From assembly GCA_964020085.1 (NCBI GenBank), contig OZ026599.1, positions 32,937,229 to 33,001,228 of the forward strand: a stretch of DNA of 64,000 bases, given 5' to 3'. The notes under the pieces are model-generated. The model did not search any database. It worked only from the letters and a program-made list of their open reading frames with translations, and had not been told where the DNA came from. Position numbers and translations under genes: made by a program. This document shows positions 34,971 to 46,624 of the stretch, piece after piece. Position 1 is the first letter of the stretch. Every line of letters starts with the position of its first letter. Source of the stretch: Micromussa lordhowensis. Taxonomy: Eukaryota > Cnidaria > Anthozoa > Scleractinia > Lobophylliidae.

Positions 34971-37900
34971 TCATGTTCTCTCTGCACCTTGCTCTAGAAT
35001 AAGCGCAAGAGTTTTGTCTTTCATCGCTCCTTCGATGAATTCCGACAACGATAAAACACCGTCTCTATTAGAATCAAAGGTATGAAAAACCTTAAGCGTG
35101 CGTTCCTCGGGTGTGAGTTCGTCCCAGTTCGGAATACCTTCGGTTTCTTCCGGGTTGTCGCCCATTGTTTTGTACAACGCGTCAACTATTCGAAACATTT
35201 CTTGCTTCGTGATAAATCCGTCTCCATTGACGTCGTAAATGCTGAACGCCCAGCGGAGTTTTTGCTCCATTGTACCTCGAGTCGACACAGAGAGGGAACA
35301 CATGAATTCACGAAAGTCTGCGAACAGAAAAAAAAACATTTTACATTCATCGTCATCATCCTAAAGTGAACACCGTTCCTTTTTCGAAAATAAGACTGAG
35401 CTCAATCCAAATACAGACGCATCATGCTCAGAGCTCTCAACGAAAGGTCTATGAGCTTTCACTGAGTGAGGCCCACTGAATAGCCCCGGGGGGGGGGGGG
35501 TGCTCGGCACAGTTTCATACTGGGAGGCTTCGCCCCGAGGTCCAACCCCTTACCCTTTGGTATACTATTTTCGACAGAAAAGGTACCCCTTTCGTGTACC
35601 TTTAATTGAAAAAGGGCACCTCTTTCACATGCTTCCATAAACAGCCGCTATTATGAATAAATCGCGCCAAAAAAGGAAATCTTCTTATTATTTTCATGTA
35701 TAGTTTAATAAATTAAATGATACAGCCATAAAGTGATCTTTTCGAAATATATTAATTTAAAGGCCCTTTTTAAATAACTAACTGACAGATTTCCCTTCCT
35801 TACCCCCTACCCCCAACCTACCCTTCCCCTACTTAACTTGTGAAATCCCTACCCCTTTCGAGCGGAACATCCTCGTATAGGCAATTATAGGGAGTACTCC
35901 CCCCTCCCCGCCCAGGGTCAATAGGTTATCTTTTCCTCAAGTTTAAGATAAAGAGAGAGACGTTTTTTAGTTGAGAGAGAAAGAGAAACGAGAGTAACGT
36001 CTACGCTCTGTACTTTGTACTCTCCAGAGTTTGTTTGAACTTATCTGCCTTGAACAAACACCTTATCTTACCATGGTCACTTAAACAAACTCGTTAAAAC
36101 TGAAACAGTATAATTGAAGAATAGACCTCGTTATATGTGTTCATGTCCTTAACAATAGTGCAAAGACAGGTTGTACTCGCAACGAGCGAACTACGATGAA
36201 ACTTTAATTACTATAAAAACCATTTCCATTTGTCCATGATTATTTATTTGCATGTTTTCGAACTAAATCTTCCTCGAGAAGCGACGAAGCACTTAAACTT
36301 AATCGTTAATAAGGCGCTCCTCAATAATAGAACGAACATTAAGTAGGATTGTGTTAATTGCAATTCGCTTCTTGTTTCTTTTATAATTAATCACAGTTTC
36401 TTTGGCTGTTCAAAGCATCAAAGAAAAAACTTAGAATGGTTGTGCTACATACAAAGTGATCATAAGGGAGGAGAAATATTCAGCTGTTTGATAGACTACA
36501 AGTAGTCCCTCTTTTGCATAGTCCGTCGTGTGTGAAAGAATATTGCATCACGCACGCACAACGGTCTAAGCGAAAGAGTGGCTGCTCGTGGTCTAGCAGT
36601 TTGAAATGTCTTGTGACTTAAAATAACGCGCACTATTCGCAAATGTTCTTATTTGATTTGCCGTCCAGTAGCTTAGACAATTTCGTTTTTGCGCGACTGA
36701 AAAATGATGAGACCTTGACGCGCCGACCTACGAAAAAAGATTTTCTCTACTCAAGGTTCAGCTTTGTAGACGGGCGCCTCAGCCTGTTTGGGTGCAGGCT
36801 AAAAGCCGGCTTGCCAATCGTTCATTTAAGCGTGCTTGTAAATTACTTCTCCGAAATTAATAGCAATTGCGACCGACACTATATTAAAACTCTTGCTTTT
36901 ATATTTTTTCATCTTGATGGAATGCAGTTTCCACTAAAACGCTCTCAAACATATGCATATGGAATTAGAAACCTTGCATTCGATACGAACAATGATGGCG
37001 AAAATTAATATTACATAACGTGGCTCGGGGTTATAATTTTTTTCCTTTTTCATGTTAATCCTTTTCCTTTTTTCGTTAAAGCTGGAAATAAGCCAAAATA
37101 AAGTAACGAGATGGACTCCTTTTAAATCCGGCAGTCAATTAAGAAATAAAAGTGTATTTTTTACATCAAGTATTCGATTTGGTACAAAGTGAGTTTGCCA
37201 TCTTGCAAAATAGCGTCAAATTAAAACGACAATGTGTCGCCTTAAAGCGCGATTGTTTGTATTATGGCTATATTCTACTTTGCATTTTTCATGTGAAAAT
37301 GCAAGCGACTAATGAAGGACACGCTTATAATCGTGCACGGAATTTATTTGGCGACATAAAGCGGCGTTGGCGTTGAATTTGTTAAGAATCAAAATCAGAC
37401 TGCTTGAAACAAAACCAAGCGAAGGATTAAAAAGCGACGTACAAAGAAAACCGTGTCAAATCGTATAGAAATCATATGGTCGGCGAATTTCCATCGCAAA
37501 ATAAGACATTCAAAATTACGACTCTAGACAAAACCGGCAGGCGAGCAATGTTTCGCTTTCCACAGATTACGCCAGTTTCTTAACTTCGGGAACAAAAACT
37601 TTCCCTTCACTTTTGCACCTGTTTCAGAAACGAACATCAATGCTTTCAGAAGTTATTGAGGTCCATTCATTTTGTTCGCACGTCAGCCAAATGCATATTT
37701 ACCAAAAAATTTTATGAAAATTAGGCAGTTGGCAACAAGGGCGGTACGTTTGTTGCGCGCGATAGATAACTCATCTGAGCTACGGATTGCACGGAGATAA
37801 AATGTTTTCATTGCCATTTCCGCGTGAATATTTCGAACATAACTTTTAATATTCCGATTTTAATTCTAGCGCTGTTTTGAATACGATAAACAGTTTTGTT

Positions 37901-38698
37901 TCTTGTCCGGTCGCTGTATCAAGTTTACGAGTGAACAATTTTTAAACATTGACTTTTACAGAACAGAAAACTTCTCCAATAAAAGAAACCCCTTCAATAA
38001 GCGACCCGAAAATCCAATTACTGACTTGTGTTAAATTATTCATAACACTTTGACATACACTGTAAACAGGAGACTTTTTCCCCTCGATTGTTTCATCGCT
38101 ACAAAAGTTTTCTCGCGGCGAAGAATAACGAAAAATGTGCTTGGAGAAGAAATGGGTTTCTTTGCAACACCTACGCGGAACAGTTGGTAACAATTCACAA
38201 AGGTTGTAATGAATAAAATCCGTTTATATCGTTTCTCCTGATCTAGTTTGACAATGGAATAATCTCACCGGCCTTTAAATTCTCGATGTGCTGTTTTTAA
38301 TTTGACTTGTCGTGTAAAAGATTGTTCGTGTTTTCAGGCGTCGAAGTGAAGAAAGTTGGCCAGAAAAGAAATTGGATCAAATAACACTGTGAATTCTTTC
38401 TTTTAGAGATAAGTCGAAAATCACCTTAAAAATATCAAGATTCGCCTGACTTACCTATTTTTCCATCTCCATTGACATCAAACCGTCGAAAAACGCAAGC
38501 GGCGAGCCTCGAAGCATCTCCTTTGTCGAAAACTTTCTTGTACATCTCTATAAATTGTTGCTTTGTGAGATAGCCGCTCGGGCAATCCTTCAGGAAGCCC
38601 TTATACCACGACTTAAGTTCTTTCTCCTCGAAGTTCGTGTGCTTTAGAAGGTCCCCTAAGACTTCGGGATCTAGCTTTTTACTTTGTTTTTTCCCCAT
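34971..38698 (-). CDS. Neuronal calcium sensor family protein (NCS-1/visinin/hippocalcin type), complete
   Basis: EF-hand calcium switch expected to bind membranes through an N-terminal myristate. Exon 1 is 38455-38698 and exon 2 is 34971-35317; the junction restores frame at residue 82, giving 196 aa (the family is usually 190-195). The N-terminus MGKKQSK fits N-myristoylation. [12 protein letters not shown] is the family hallmark; this first EF-hand has the usual Cys-Pro substitution and should not bind calcium. EF2 loop D74-E85 ([12 protein letters not shown]), EF3 loop D110-E121 ([12 protein letters not shown]) and EF4 loop D163-E174 ([12 protein letters not shown]) keep the ligand positions. 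The 3.1-kb intron splits the EF2 loop. The linker between EF3 and EF4 (around [20 protein letters not shown]) differs from the usual family sequence. The start is the first ATG; the upstream frame is open but has none. I cannot choose between NCS-1, visinin-like and hippocalcin-like subfamilies. Confidence 0.92.
35483..35913. mobile_element. Element with G-tract/C-tract termini and GGTACCCCTTTC-type motifs
   Basis: Starts GCCCCGGGGGGGG and ends AGGGAGTACTCCCCCCTCCC, partly inverted ends about 430 bp apart. Between them are CAACCCCTTACCCTTTGGTA and the related CCTACCCCTTTCGAGCGGAA, another loosely repeated pair. Non-coding. The 13-base G run at 35488-35500 is error-prone in assemblies. Confidence 0.55.
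36492..36598. mobile_element. Foldback element (ACTAC-GAGTAGT family), copy 2
   Basis: GACTACAAGTAGTCCCTCTT on the left is inverted as GAAAGAGTGGCTGCTCGTGG followed by TCTAGC on the right, around a GTGTGTGAAAG/CACGCACGCACA centre. It shares ends with the copy at 29231-29404 but is shorter. Non-coding. Confidence 0.6.
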
Positions 38699-41600
38699 AC
38701 CGAAGCTCAAGCTGAACTGATAATCCGCAGCGAGTCGACAGCGAAAAAAATAGAAAGGCGCGCCCAAGTCAAGGCAGTTAAACCAAGATGGCGTGCGCGG
38801 TTTCACTTCTGCTCTCAAGCGGAACTTGACGGGTTGACTCTGTGACTGCTAAGATCGTTGTTCAGCGTTCGTTTCTCGGTGTGACAGTGAGGCGACCAGC
38901 GAGCATCCAGATGCACGGCTGCATTTGCTATCGCATTAACAACAATTATTTTCACCGGCCTCCTATCGGAGCTAAATCAAAAGCTGGTCATGACATGGTC
39001 CAATTACATCAAAAAGGCAAGGCTCCTGACGTGACGGGGTTTCTGTTTATGTCCCGGGGAACCGACTGGGAATTCTTATAAACCGTTATACAAATACTAT
39101 ATTCACCGACGACCACGGAGTCATGCACTTATGCGGTTGTAAGAATGGGCGACGTAAAGTGAAAACAACAGCCTTTCAGATACTCAGCATAAATTAATGG
39201 CGAACATGCAAGCTGAAGATACCCTTTTGGTTTGATTGACAATGTGAAACAGCGCTTGACCCGGGTAGAAAATTTAAAGACCGAAAATTTCAAAATTGAA
39301 ACGTTGAAACTGAGAAACCTTACTAAATGAAATTTTCTATGCATATTATTTTGGCGATTTTTGGTCGCGACAAATCGCACTGTTTTTGTTTGGCGGGATA
39401 ATTTTGTACCCCTTTCTTTTATATATTAATATATCACTTTTCATTTGCGATTTTAATTTAAGTGACTATTCTACCATTGTTTTAAGGCCTAGCCATCCGG
39501 CAAGGACTTGAATAAATTAAGAGTGCATTTAAGAACTAGATCGAATCGTGTGTTTATTTCCCTAGAGGAATCTTCATTTCTGGTGGAGCAAGTTAGATAA
39601 TTTGCTAAACAGTTCAGTTTTTTGCGAAAGCCATTAGCTCGAGTTTTTTTAACGGCGATGTCAAAGTGCCAATTTTGTCTCGCTGAGGGCATAAGAATCG
39701 TAAAATAATTTGGAATAGGTCATTTATTATTCCAATATGTCGCACATATATTGGGAGGCGTTGCGGGCATATCAAGTTGTTTCTTGTGGACTTATTAAAA
39801 CCTTACTTTTAGATATCTATTTGATTTAGAAGCTGTTTTTGAAAAAAAGCTCCAAAGCCTGCGGCGAGCACTTTTGTTGCTAGGCGTATAGAGGACTTGC
39901 ATAAAGAAGGAAAAAAACTCAATATTTCAGTGCTAGTGCAATGTGCCCGCGGCCTACCTATTTTAGCATGTGATTTGCAAACGTCGCTGAAAGACAGAAA
40001 ATAAACTCTGTAAGTTTGAATTAGCTTCATGGCCCTTCCAGAACACTATTCGTACAATGCTTTCAGAGTCGTAGCCAGTATGAGACAAACCAAGGCACTT
40101 GACTCAGTCCATTTTTTCGTTTCTGTTGTTTCTTTTTTGAAGGTGAAAGCAAAACACTGCTAAATATCTAGGAAAGAATTTAACTATGGACATTGCCTCA
40201 CTGAGTTAAAATTTCCTTTTCTGGCTATGGTCCCTGCTTTTAAGTCATGTGAAAATATCTTCCAGTCCGCAATGTTTAATTAAAACCGAATGGAACAAGT
40301 GACGCTTTTACTGCAAGATAAGTCTGACCTCAAGCGCTTCGGCTGTACTGCACTGCGTGTTGTGTTCAGTATATCGATGTAAGTACGTCAGTGCGTTTGA
40401 AATACGTCAAAGTGGTAAACAGATCTAGCATTGAGAAAACCAGATAAGTTTATATACTGAAAACGATTTTCATCCGAATTCAAATTCTTTCTTTATTTTT
40501 TGTTTTCGTATCAGTATTCTACATTATATTGCGATAAGTGATCTAAAATGGAGGAAAAAATAATTGCCCCGGGCAAAAACAGGTCATCATTTATCTATTT
40601 GTTTTATTAGCATTTATATGCTTCTGTCAGGCAAGAAAAGGAAAAACCTGAGCGCTTTTCTCGGGTAGATCAGGACTCATCTGAACTGTGTAGAAAATTT
40701 ATATATTTTGTACGTGTATGAAGGTATCAACTGCGAGCTTCGTTGAATTGTGATGGTTGTCATGTTTAATTACCAATTCAACATCGTAAAAACAAAGTGT
40801 AGTCTGATGTTATGAATTAAATGATTGATAAAACATATACCCCATTTTTTAAGGGTTTGCTTGATGTATTGAAAGTAAAACAAAACAAAAAAGAAAAACA
40901 TAACAAAATTATTGTTTCTTGTCCATAAGAGAGGTTATATTTCCAAACGAACGACGGTCCACGCAGCGGCCAGCATACCGCAAGATGAGAAAGCCTTGTA
41001 AAATTCTTTTGTTGACCTTTCCAGAAAATTCCGTGCTATGATAGCATCGAAAGTGCTATTAAAACAGCATCAGTCTAATAATAATTAAAACAGCGCCTTA
41101 AATGACTGACAAGGCAGTAAATATAAGTGGCATTGTGTATATGAATATTGATTCTAAATTGACATTGTAAAACATTCTACACGCAACATCCCAAGGAAAG
41201 AATTACTGGCAAAGAAATGTTATTTTCTTTGGTTCAAAGAGCTGGACAAGTATTTCCTCCTATTTTTCACATTTGTTATGGCGAGATTAAAAGGGTGTCG
41301 TGTTTCAAGCTAAATTAAATGTTGGGTTAATGTGATCAGTGGTTGAATGTGAGAATTGTGATGGTATAAAGGTTTTATACCTGTCTCTTGCTCCTTTTAA
41401 TTAATTAAGGGATGTCGCACCATTTCAGCCCAAATTCCATTAACGTGTTTTATGCCGCAAGTATATTATGACTGCATGGCAAAAATGTTAATGATAATAA
41501 ACCCTTGCGTGACATTTTTTTAATTGCAACTTAATGGTAAAAATGTCATATTGGGGAGTTATTATACTTCGCATGATAATTTTCTCATTACATGTATAAA

Positions 41601-42257
41601 ATAATTAGAAATGCAAGGCTATTACTGACGGAAGTTTAAAGAAAATGGATCTCGTTTACTGGGAAAAATTTTGTCTGTTAGAACATGGAGAAGCGAATTC
41701 TTAATTACGTTCCCTTAGCTTCTTTGAAACCTTTGATGGAGGTATTGTGAGGTAGCGTATGATCACTTGCAGGCTATATTTATATGCCCTGAATTTTCAA
41801 CTTTCGCGAATTGCATTCACGCCATGCATGGACATCTGTTTATGCAGATCTTTCTTTAAAAAAAAAAACAAGAAATTCTTTAATTTTTTTCTATAAATTC
41901 TTATGTACGAAATAAACATTTAGATCAGTTTTTACAGTGTGCCAAAAATGAAAGTCGAGCGCCAACTATGACCTTTGCAGACTCTAGGTCAGTTCGTGAA
42001 GAAACGCACGAAATGCTGAACTCATGAACGTCAAAGAAAAACAACGCAATAAATTATTTGGTCATTACTCCTCATTTAAAAAATGGTTTTGAACAATGAA
42101 CGTTTATTTTTACCCTTACTCTGGCACCATCTGTGCACCTGTAGCAGCTTCTATTCACAGTAACATTACTCATCTATTAAAAAGGTGAAACACTCGACAG
42201 AAACACCATACAAAACAAATAGAAATTTAGCCAAAAAACATGAAAAAAATATTAAAA

Positions 42258-42950
42258 GACATTTTAGAGCGCAGTGGCTCAATATATATTTCTACAAGCC
42301 TTGCGGTAGTTTTGGCAGCCCATAGCAAACAAATGATGAGCAAAACAATTTAGTGATTGTTGTTTCAATTTAGTTGTTGTTTCACCAGAATCAAACTATT
42401 CACTTTGTTTTGCGTGTTTCTACTGTTATACTAAACATTGCTGTACAGTGAGCGGTCACTTGCCATGAAGAATTTTTGTTATGATGTGACTAGCTTTTTG
42501 GAACTTAACTATCGTTCTGAAGCGATAACAAAATGCACTCCCCTCCTATATAGTCAAAAGAAGTCAAATCGTGGCCCTTTTAATTTCTGCCTTTTATTTC
42601 CAATTTAGAAACGAATGCTCGGGATAAATATCTTAAGTATAAACTGAAAAAGATCTGCTGTCTTGCACATCTCAAAGAGCAGCTTTATAGGATCACCAGT
42701 TTATATTTTGAAATTTGTAATTGTGTCGGAGCAACTGAACTGAAAGATCAACTCCTTGCAAATGATCGGAAGACAGTCGCGGCAGAAACACAATTCGACA
42801 CAAAAGTAAATGGAAAGCGAAACCCCCCAGAAATAGTATTAGACATTTTGGAGTGCAGTCTCTACATATTTAAACAGGTCTTTCAGTGCCTTTGGGATCC
42901 CATAGGAAACAATTAACGAGTAAGAGATATTATTCTCTCGACACGCCAAA
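42258..42950. repeat. Imperfect direct duplication (42258-42350 and 42841-42950)
   Basis: Both copies begin AGACATTTTRGAGYGCAGT and share CTTTKGSRKCCCATAG-AAACAA and the region after it. The minus-strand frame is open in the right copy (SYGIPKALKDLFKYVE) and stop-ridden in the left. The pair could be duplicated non-coding sequence or the remains of a duplicated exon. I do not recognise the peptide. Confidence 0.4.
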
Positions 42951-43169
42951 TTTTTCACTGTGTTTTGCGTTGCGCGTAGCCTTTTTAAGGCGTTCTGGAT
43001 TAGCTGGGGAGCCAAAAACGGTGGAAGCCTGGAACAGGGTTTGTTGCGCACACTCAGGCGACTTCAGCTGACCAGTGTACCGGTGTTCTAGAGAACAAAA
43101 ACCACGGGAGTACTTGAGTACTTGTTGCGCGTTTTTTTTTAATCTCTACGGAGCCTGTAGTTTGTGTGT

Positions 43170-43260
43170 GGTTACATCGTACCAGTGATGCCGTTACATC
43201 GTACCATACGTTGCTATATATGCTCCATCGTACCCGGCGATGCTTTATCGGGTCAGCGGC
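43170..43260. repeat. Degenerate minisatellite with ATCGTACC units
   Basis: GTTACATCGTACCAGTGATG, GTTACATCGTACCATACGTT, GCTCCATCGTACCCGGCGAT and GCTTTATCGGG follow each other at roughly 22-30 bp spacing. GTACCG motifs continue to about 43325. The unit length is irregular, so this is a decayed tandem array. Open frames through it are not credible genes. Confidence 0.5.
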
Positions 43261-43379
43261 TTCTGGTTCATTGGGTAGGTACGTGGTGTATGGGCACATA
43301 TATTGTACCGATATCTATTGTACCGTTCCTTACTCAGACCAGAGATGCCTCAGGATCGTTCTGTTCAGAAAGATCGCTT

Positions 43380-43628
43380 TTTTCGAAGTCGGTTACGTTG
43401 AAATAAGAATGCGCCAAGTCTGACTTTCCAGAATACCGTCAAAGTTAAGCTTGCAGCTTTTTGTCTTCTTATGACGCTATCTGGTACAAGGCCGAGACTT
43501 GTGGGATTCTCAGCGGCATAGAGCTCTTCCATACTGGCTTTTCGTAACTTCTCAAGGTAGGATGTCCGTTCAATCTTCCTCCAATCCATAAAGTCAGGAA
43601 CGGTGAACTTGGCAAACTCAGGACGACA
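43380..43628 (-). pseudogene. MULE transposase remnant, C-terminal side of the LINE insertion
   Basis: The minus-strand frame FAKFTVPDFMDWRKIERTSY and the following segment to LVPDSVIRRQKAAS reads as protein-like sequence. It resumes immediately on the far side of the LINE fragment from the transposase block at 44212-45433, so the two are probably one disrupted gene. This end carries no catalytic motif. The boundary with the flanking sequence is uncertain. Confidence 0.5.
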
Positions 43629-44211
43629 TTATTTGACCGCGAACTCAAAGATCTTGTTTTCTTTTACAAATGTCTGAATGGTTTTACTGATCTTAATGTT
43701 TCCGATTTTGTTTCTTTTGTTTCTCACGGCCGAACCAGACTAAGTAATTCATATAACCTTAAAACTCCTGTATGTAAAACTAGCACCTTTCAGGCCTCTT
43801 ACTTTAATCGTATTGCTAAGCTCTGGAACTATATCTGTAAATTTTCAACCCCTACCAGTTTTCCAACTACTGCTTCCTTCCGCAACTTTGTTACTGAGCA
43901 CATGTTTCACCTTCTGCACAATCACTTTGACATATACTATCCCTGTACATGGTCAATTGTACGATCCTGCTCTTGTCATTCCTAGTTTTTAGCGTCTTTT
44001 AAATTTAACCGTGTTCTTAATTATTATTTGTATCTTAATTTTTTTTTTCATGGGCGGCGCCTCGCATGGGTCCTCGTGTCCCGTTCGCACCTGCCCTTTT
44101 GACCTTTTCACTTCATATCACTCTGCATATATATTTCATTTCTTCTTGGTTATTTTTCTTGTTGTATGTAACATGTGTAATGGTCAATAAAGCTGTTAAA
44201 AAAAAAAAAAA
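43629..44211 (+). mobile_element. 5'-truncated non-LTR retrotransposon (LINE) 3' end with poly-A tail
   Basis: An uninterrupted plus-strand frame from 43629 to the TAG at 43983-43985 encodes the last 118 residues of a reverse-transcriptase ORF2. It contains RELKDLVFFYKCLNG, VSHGRTRLSNSYNLK, TFQASYFNRIAKLWN and a Cys-rich end CTWSIVRSCSCHS, the pattern of L2/CR1-like element C-termini in cnidarians. A 3' UTR of about 200 bp follows, then AATAAA (44186-44191) and 14 A residues (44198-44211). The intact frame suggests fairly recent insertion. It lies inside the MULE remnant, so it inserted after it. Confidence 0.8.
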
Positions 44212-45433
44212 GAAGTTCATAGCTTTGTGAAACGCCCCCTCCTCTTCTTCTTTCGCGATACTTTCAACAGCCTCGATGTTACCAGTAAAGCCGGATGACT
44301 GACTGCCTTTCTTGGCCTTCAATCTGTTGTTGTTTGATTCTGTTTCGTTTGTGAAGAAGTGGACAGGAATGTCCAACTGTGGGCTCATCGCCTGGAGCCT
44401 TGCAGCTCGACGAACACTAGCGATAGCTCTTTTCTTCAGCATCTCTCCCCGTTTTGAGACCCAGGAGTAAACCTTTTCTGATTTGTCTCCTCTTTCCACC
44501 CATCTCTGTCTGAGGGACTGAAGTGTGGCATCAAGCTCTTTGGGAGACTCTGCATCAAGGAGACCAGCCAGGTAAATGCCGACCTTGTCAACACTGCCGA
44601 ATACGTCATCAATGTAGTCTCTCTGTGTTCCTGTTACGCCAAACGAGCTAAGCGCAGATTTCATGTTATCCTGGAGATGTTTAAAACACCTCACACTTCT
44701 TTCGTCCGCCTTCGGAAGAACGCTTTGGATTGTGTTCATCAACGCTGTCTCCCCATCCGTACCACAGGACAGAATTTCCTTGAGCTTCGGTTTTGCATCA
44801 ACGACTGTCCGGAGGAACTCTCGAAAGGTTCTCTCTTCTTTTTCATGATGAATCTAAACGAGACCAAGCCTTACTGGAGATGTACCACTTCTTTTGCTTT
44901 TTATCAACAGGTTTCTATAGGACATCGCTGTACATTCGTATGACCCCAGATTGAATGTGGGATCTAGCCGAACAATGGATAAGTGCAATTCTGATGTGCT
45001 GTACTTTTGCCAACTCTGCTAACTGGTTTTCTGATGCAAGAACGATGGTAAGGTTTGCCTTTTCTAGAGAAACCTTCCGAATGAAAGGTTCCTCTTCGCT
45101 TTTCATCTTTAACAGAACCTAGAAGCTCATCATCTTTTTCCTTGCCTTGAAGATAGGCTGGTAAAGACGCTTTCTTTACCTGATTTCGGTAATAACCCTG
45201 ACCTGGACCACGTGGAAGGTCACTAAGAACTGAGTACCACCGGCGTCTCTCGTTGCCTGGAATACTGCTTCTTTAGGTCCCATAGAGGACGAAATTAGTG
45301 TCAATTTTCCGGATAACTAAGCCTTTGTACGCATGTAACAAGGCGTGCGCCCCTTTGTGAGGGCTTTGGCGAGGCTTGTGAATTATGTTCTCCTCGTCAC
45401 CGTCATAGACGTACTGCACAAAAGTCAAGTTTT
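44212..45433 (-). pseudogene. Decayed Mutator-like (MULE) transposase
   Basis: Minus-strand blocks in order. An N-terminal segment (HKPRQSPHKGAHALLHAYKG, near 45390) comes first. The MULE catalytic-region block DPTFNLGSYECTAMSYRNLL (near 44900-44970) is readable only in a shifted frame. Then comes a 200-codon open block from 44742 with RCFKHLQDNMKSALSSFGVT, GLLDAESPKELDATLQSLRQ and VHFFTNETESNNNRLKAKKG. The layout, a DPTFNL motif, a Cys-His-containing RCF.H helix region and a TNxxESNNN segment, matches animal MULE DDE transposases. Frameshifts and stops make it non-functional. The LINE at 43629-44211 separates it from its C-terminal part. Confidence 0.75.
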
Positions 45434-46624
45434 TATTTGTGGCTTTGCTAACAAGTGATGTCGATGACAGCGACATCACTGTAGCTCAAGGACTTGCTGA
45501 TCGAGGGGCCAAGGTATCCTGGAAGAATGTTCTAGGTCGTTCGCCTTTACACGAAGCCTGCGTTTGGGATGAAATGTAGCTATTTGCAGAACTGCTATCT
45601 ACGTTTTGTGGCAGAATTTCCGAAGTAAAAGATAAAGAAGGAACAACGCTTCTTCATTTAGCAGCTATTTCCAAGATAGAGGAAAGTAGAATTGGCAAAA
45701 TCAACTTGCTGCTGTCACTTGGAGCAGACGTAAATGAAGTAAACTTATGTGGAAGGCCAGCGATTGTCATGGCGTGCAAGATTAGCGATGAACGCGTGGC
45801 ACGATACCTTGTTCAACATTGGGCAGACCAGAATCTGTCTGACTTCTTTGGCCATAATGCTGTACATTCCTGCTTCCTGGACTACCCGCTTGCACTGCTA
45901 GACTTCGGCGTCTTTAGGCCAAAAAAGCGGTTTACTGAAGTTATTAAATGTAGTCACCGCCACAAGAATGACGGTCATGCACCTTGCTGCCCAGAGAGTC
46001 AAGGCGGATGACATCCACATCAGTCTTGAGGCTGGGGCAGATCCGCTAACTCGTGACAATCTTGGGAGGACACCTCTCCATTTCAGCATGTTCAACCTCT
46101 TCCCTGAAGTTTTCCAAGTAATGTTTGATTACGGTAAGAAAGGGTCAGATTCCCTTCCAACTGATGATCTTGGAACATCTGTTCTTCATTATGCTGCGGC
46201 ATGTGCCTCACCAGAACTGTTTGATGCAAGTATCACATGCGTAACTGAATCCTATCAACTGGCATCTGAGATAAATTTGCAAGATGACGATGGTAAGTCA
46301 CCACTTTCTTATTTCTTCATGCATGGAAGAAAAGTAGAGGTTGTCCTTGAAAGCCTTCTACAAAATGGTGCTGAAGTCAATGACCTTCCAGCACTGACCA
46401 TGGCTACTTACTCAACACAGCTGAAAAAGTCCCCAGAAGAAAATGGTGGTGTTGAAACACAACCTCACTCCAGAAATGAAACCGATTTGAATTCTTCAGA
46501 AAGTTTGTTGTCTAGTTGTCTTCAAGAAATCAATGTCACAGATAGTGAAAGTGTTGAGCCAGCAAATCTACGACCTATTGCAGACAACAGAGAATTTCTT
46601 ATTTGTGGCTTTGCTAACAAGTGA
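45434..46624 (+). repeat. 26-bp exact direct repeat (45434-45459 and 46599-46624)
   Basis: TTATTTGTGGCTTTGCTAAC followed by AAGTGA occurs twice, 1165 bp apart: once exactly at the junction between the MULE remnant and the ankyrin region, and once between the ankyrin and nucleotidyltransferase parts. In both places one forward frame reads LFVALLTS. It may mark a rearrangement breakpoint or a genuine repeat of the parent gene. Confidence 0.7.

Larger units (their letters stand above)
35318..38454. other. Intron of the calcium sensor gene
   Basis: Contains two repeats listed separately (35483-35913 and 36492-36598). A plus-strand open frame of 121 codons at 36643-37008 has no family resemblance or splice support, and I do not annotate it. 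The rest, including 37400-38450, shows nothing recognisable. Confidence 0.55.
38699..43360. other. Upstream region of the calcium sensor gene and featureless intergenic DNA
   Basis: The promoter of the minus-strand calcium sensor should lie just above 38698; the nearest 120 bp is GC-rich, with no TATA box that I can identify. From 40031 to about 42840 there are no open frames of 60 codons and I see no repeat structure. Two imperfect direct copies of a segment of about 90 bp occur at 42258-42350 and 42841-42950. A degenerate ATCGTACC repeat occurs at 43170-43260. Confidence 0.55.

Noticed and set aside
36643..37008. 121-codon plus-strand frame in the calcium sensor intron
   Set aside because: Its composition looks random, there is no recognisable domain, and it lies antisense within an intron without splice or promoter support.
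38699..38818. In-frame upstream extension of the calcium sensor
   Set aside because: It has no ATG, and the MGKKQSK start with its myristoylation signal is the family's normal N-terminus.
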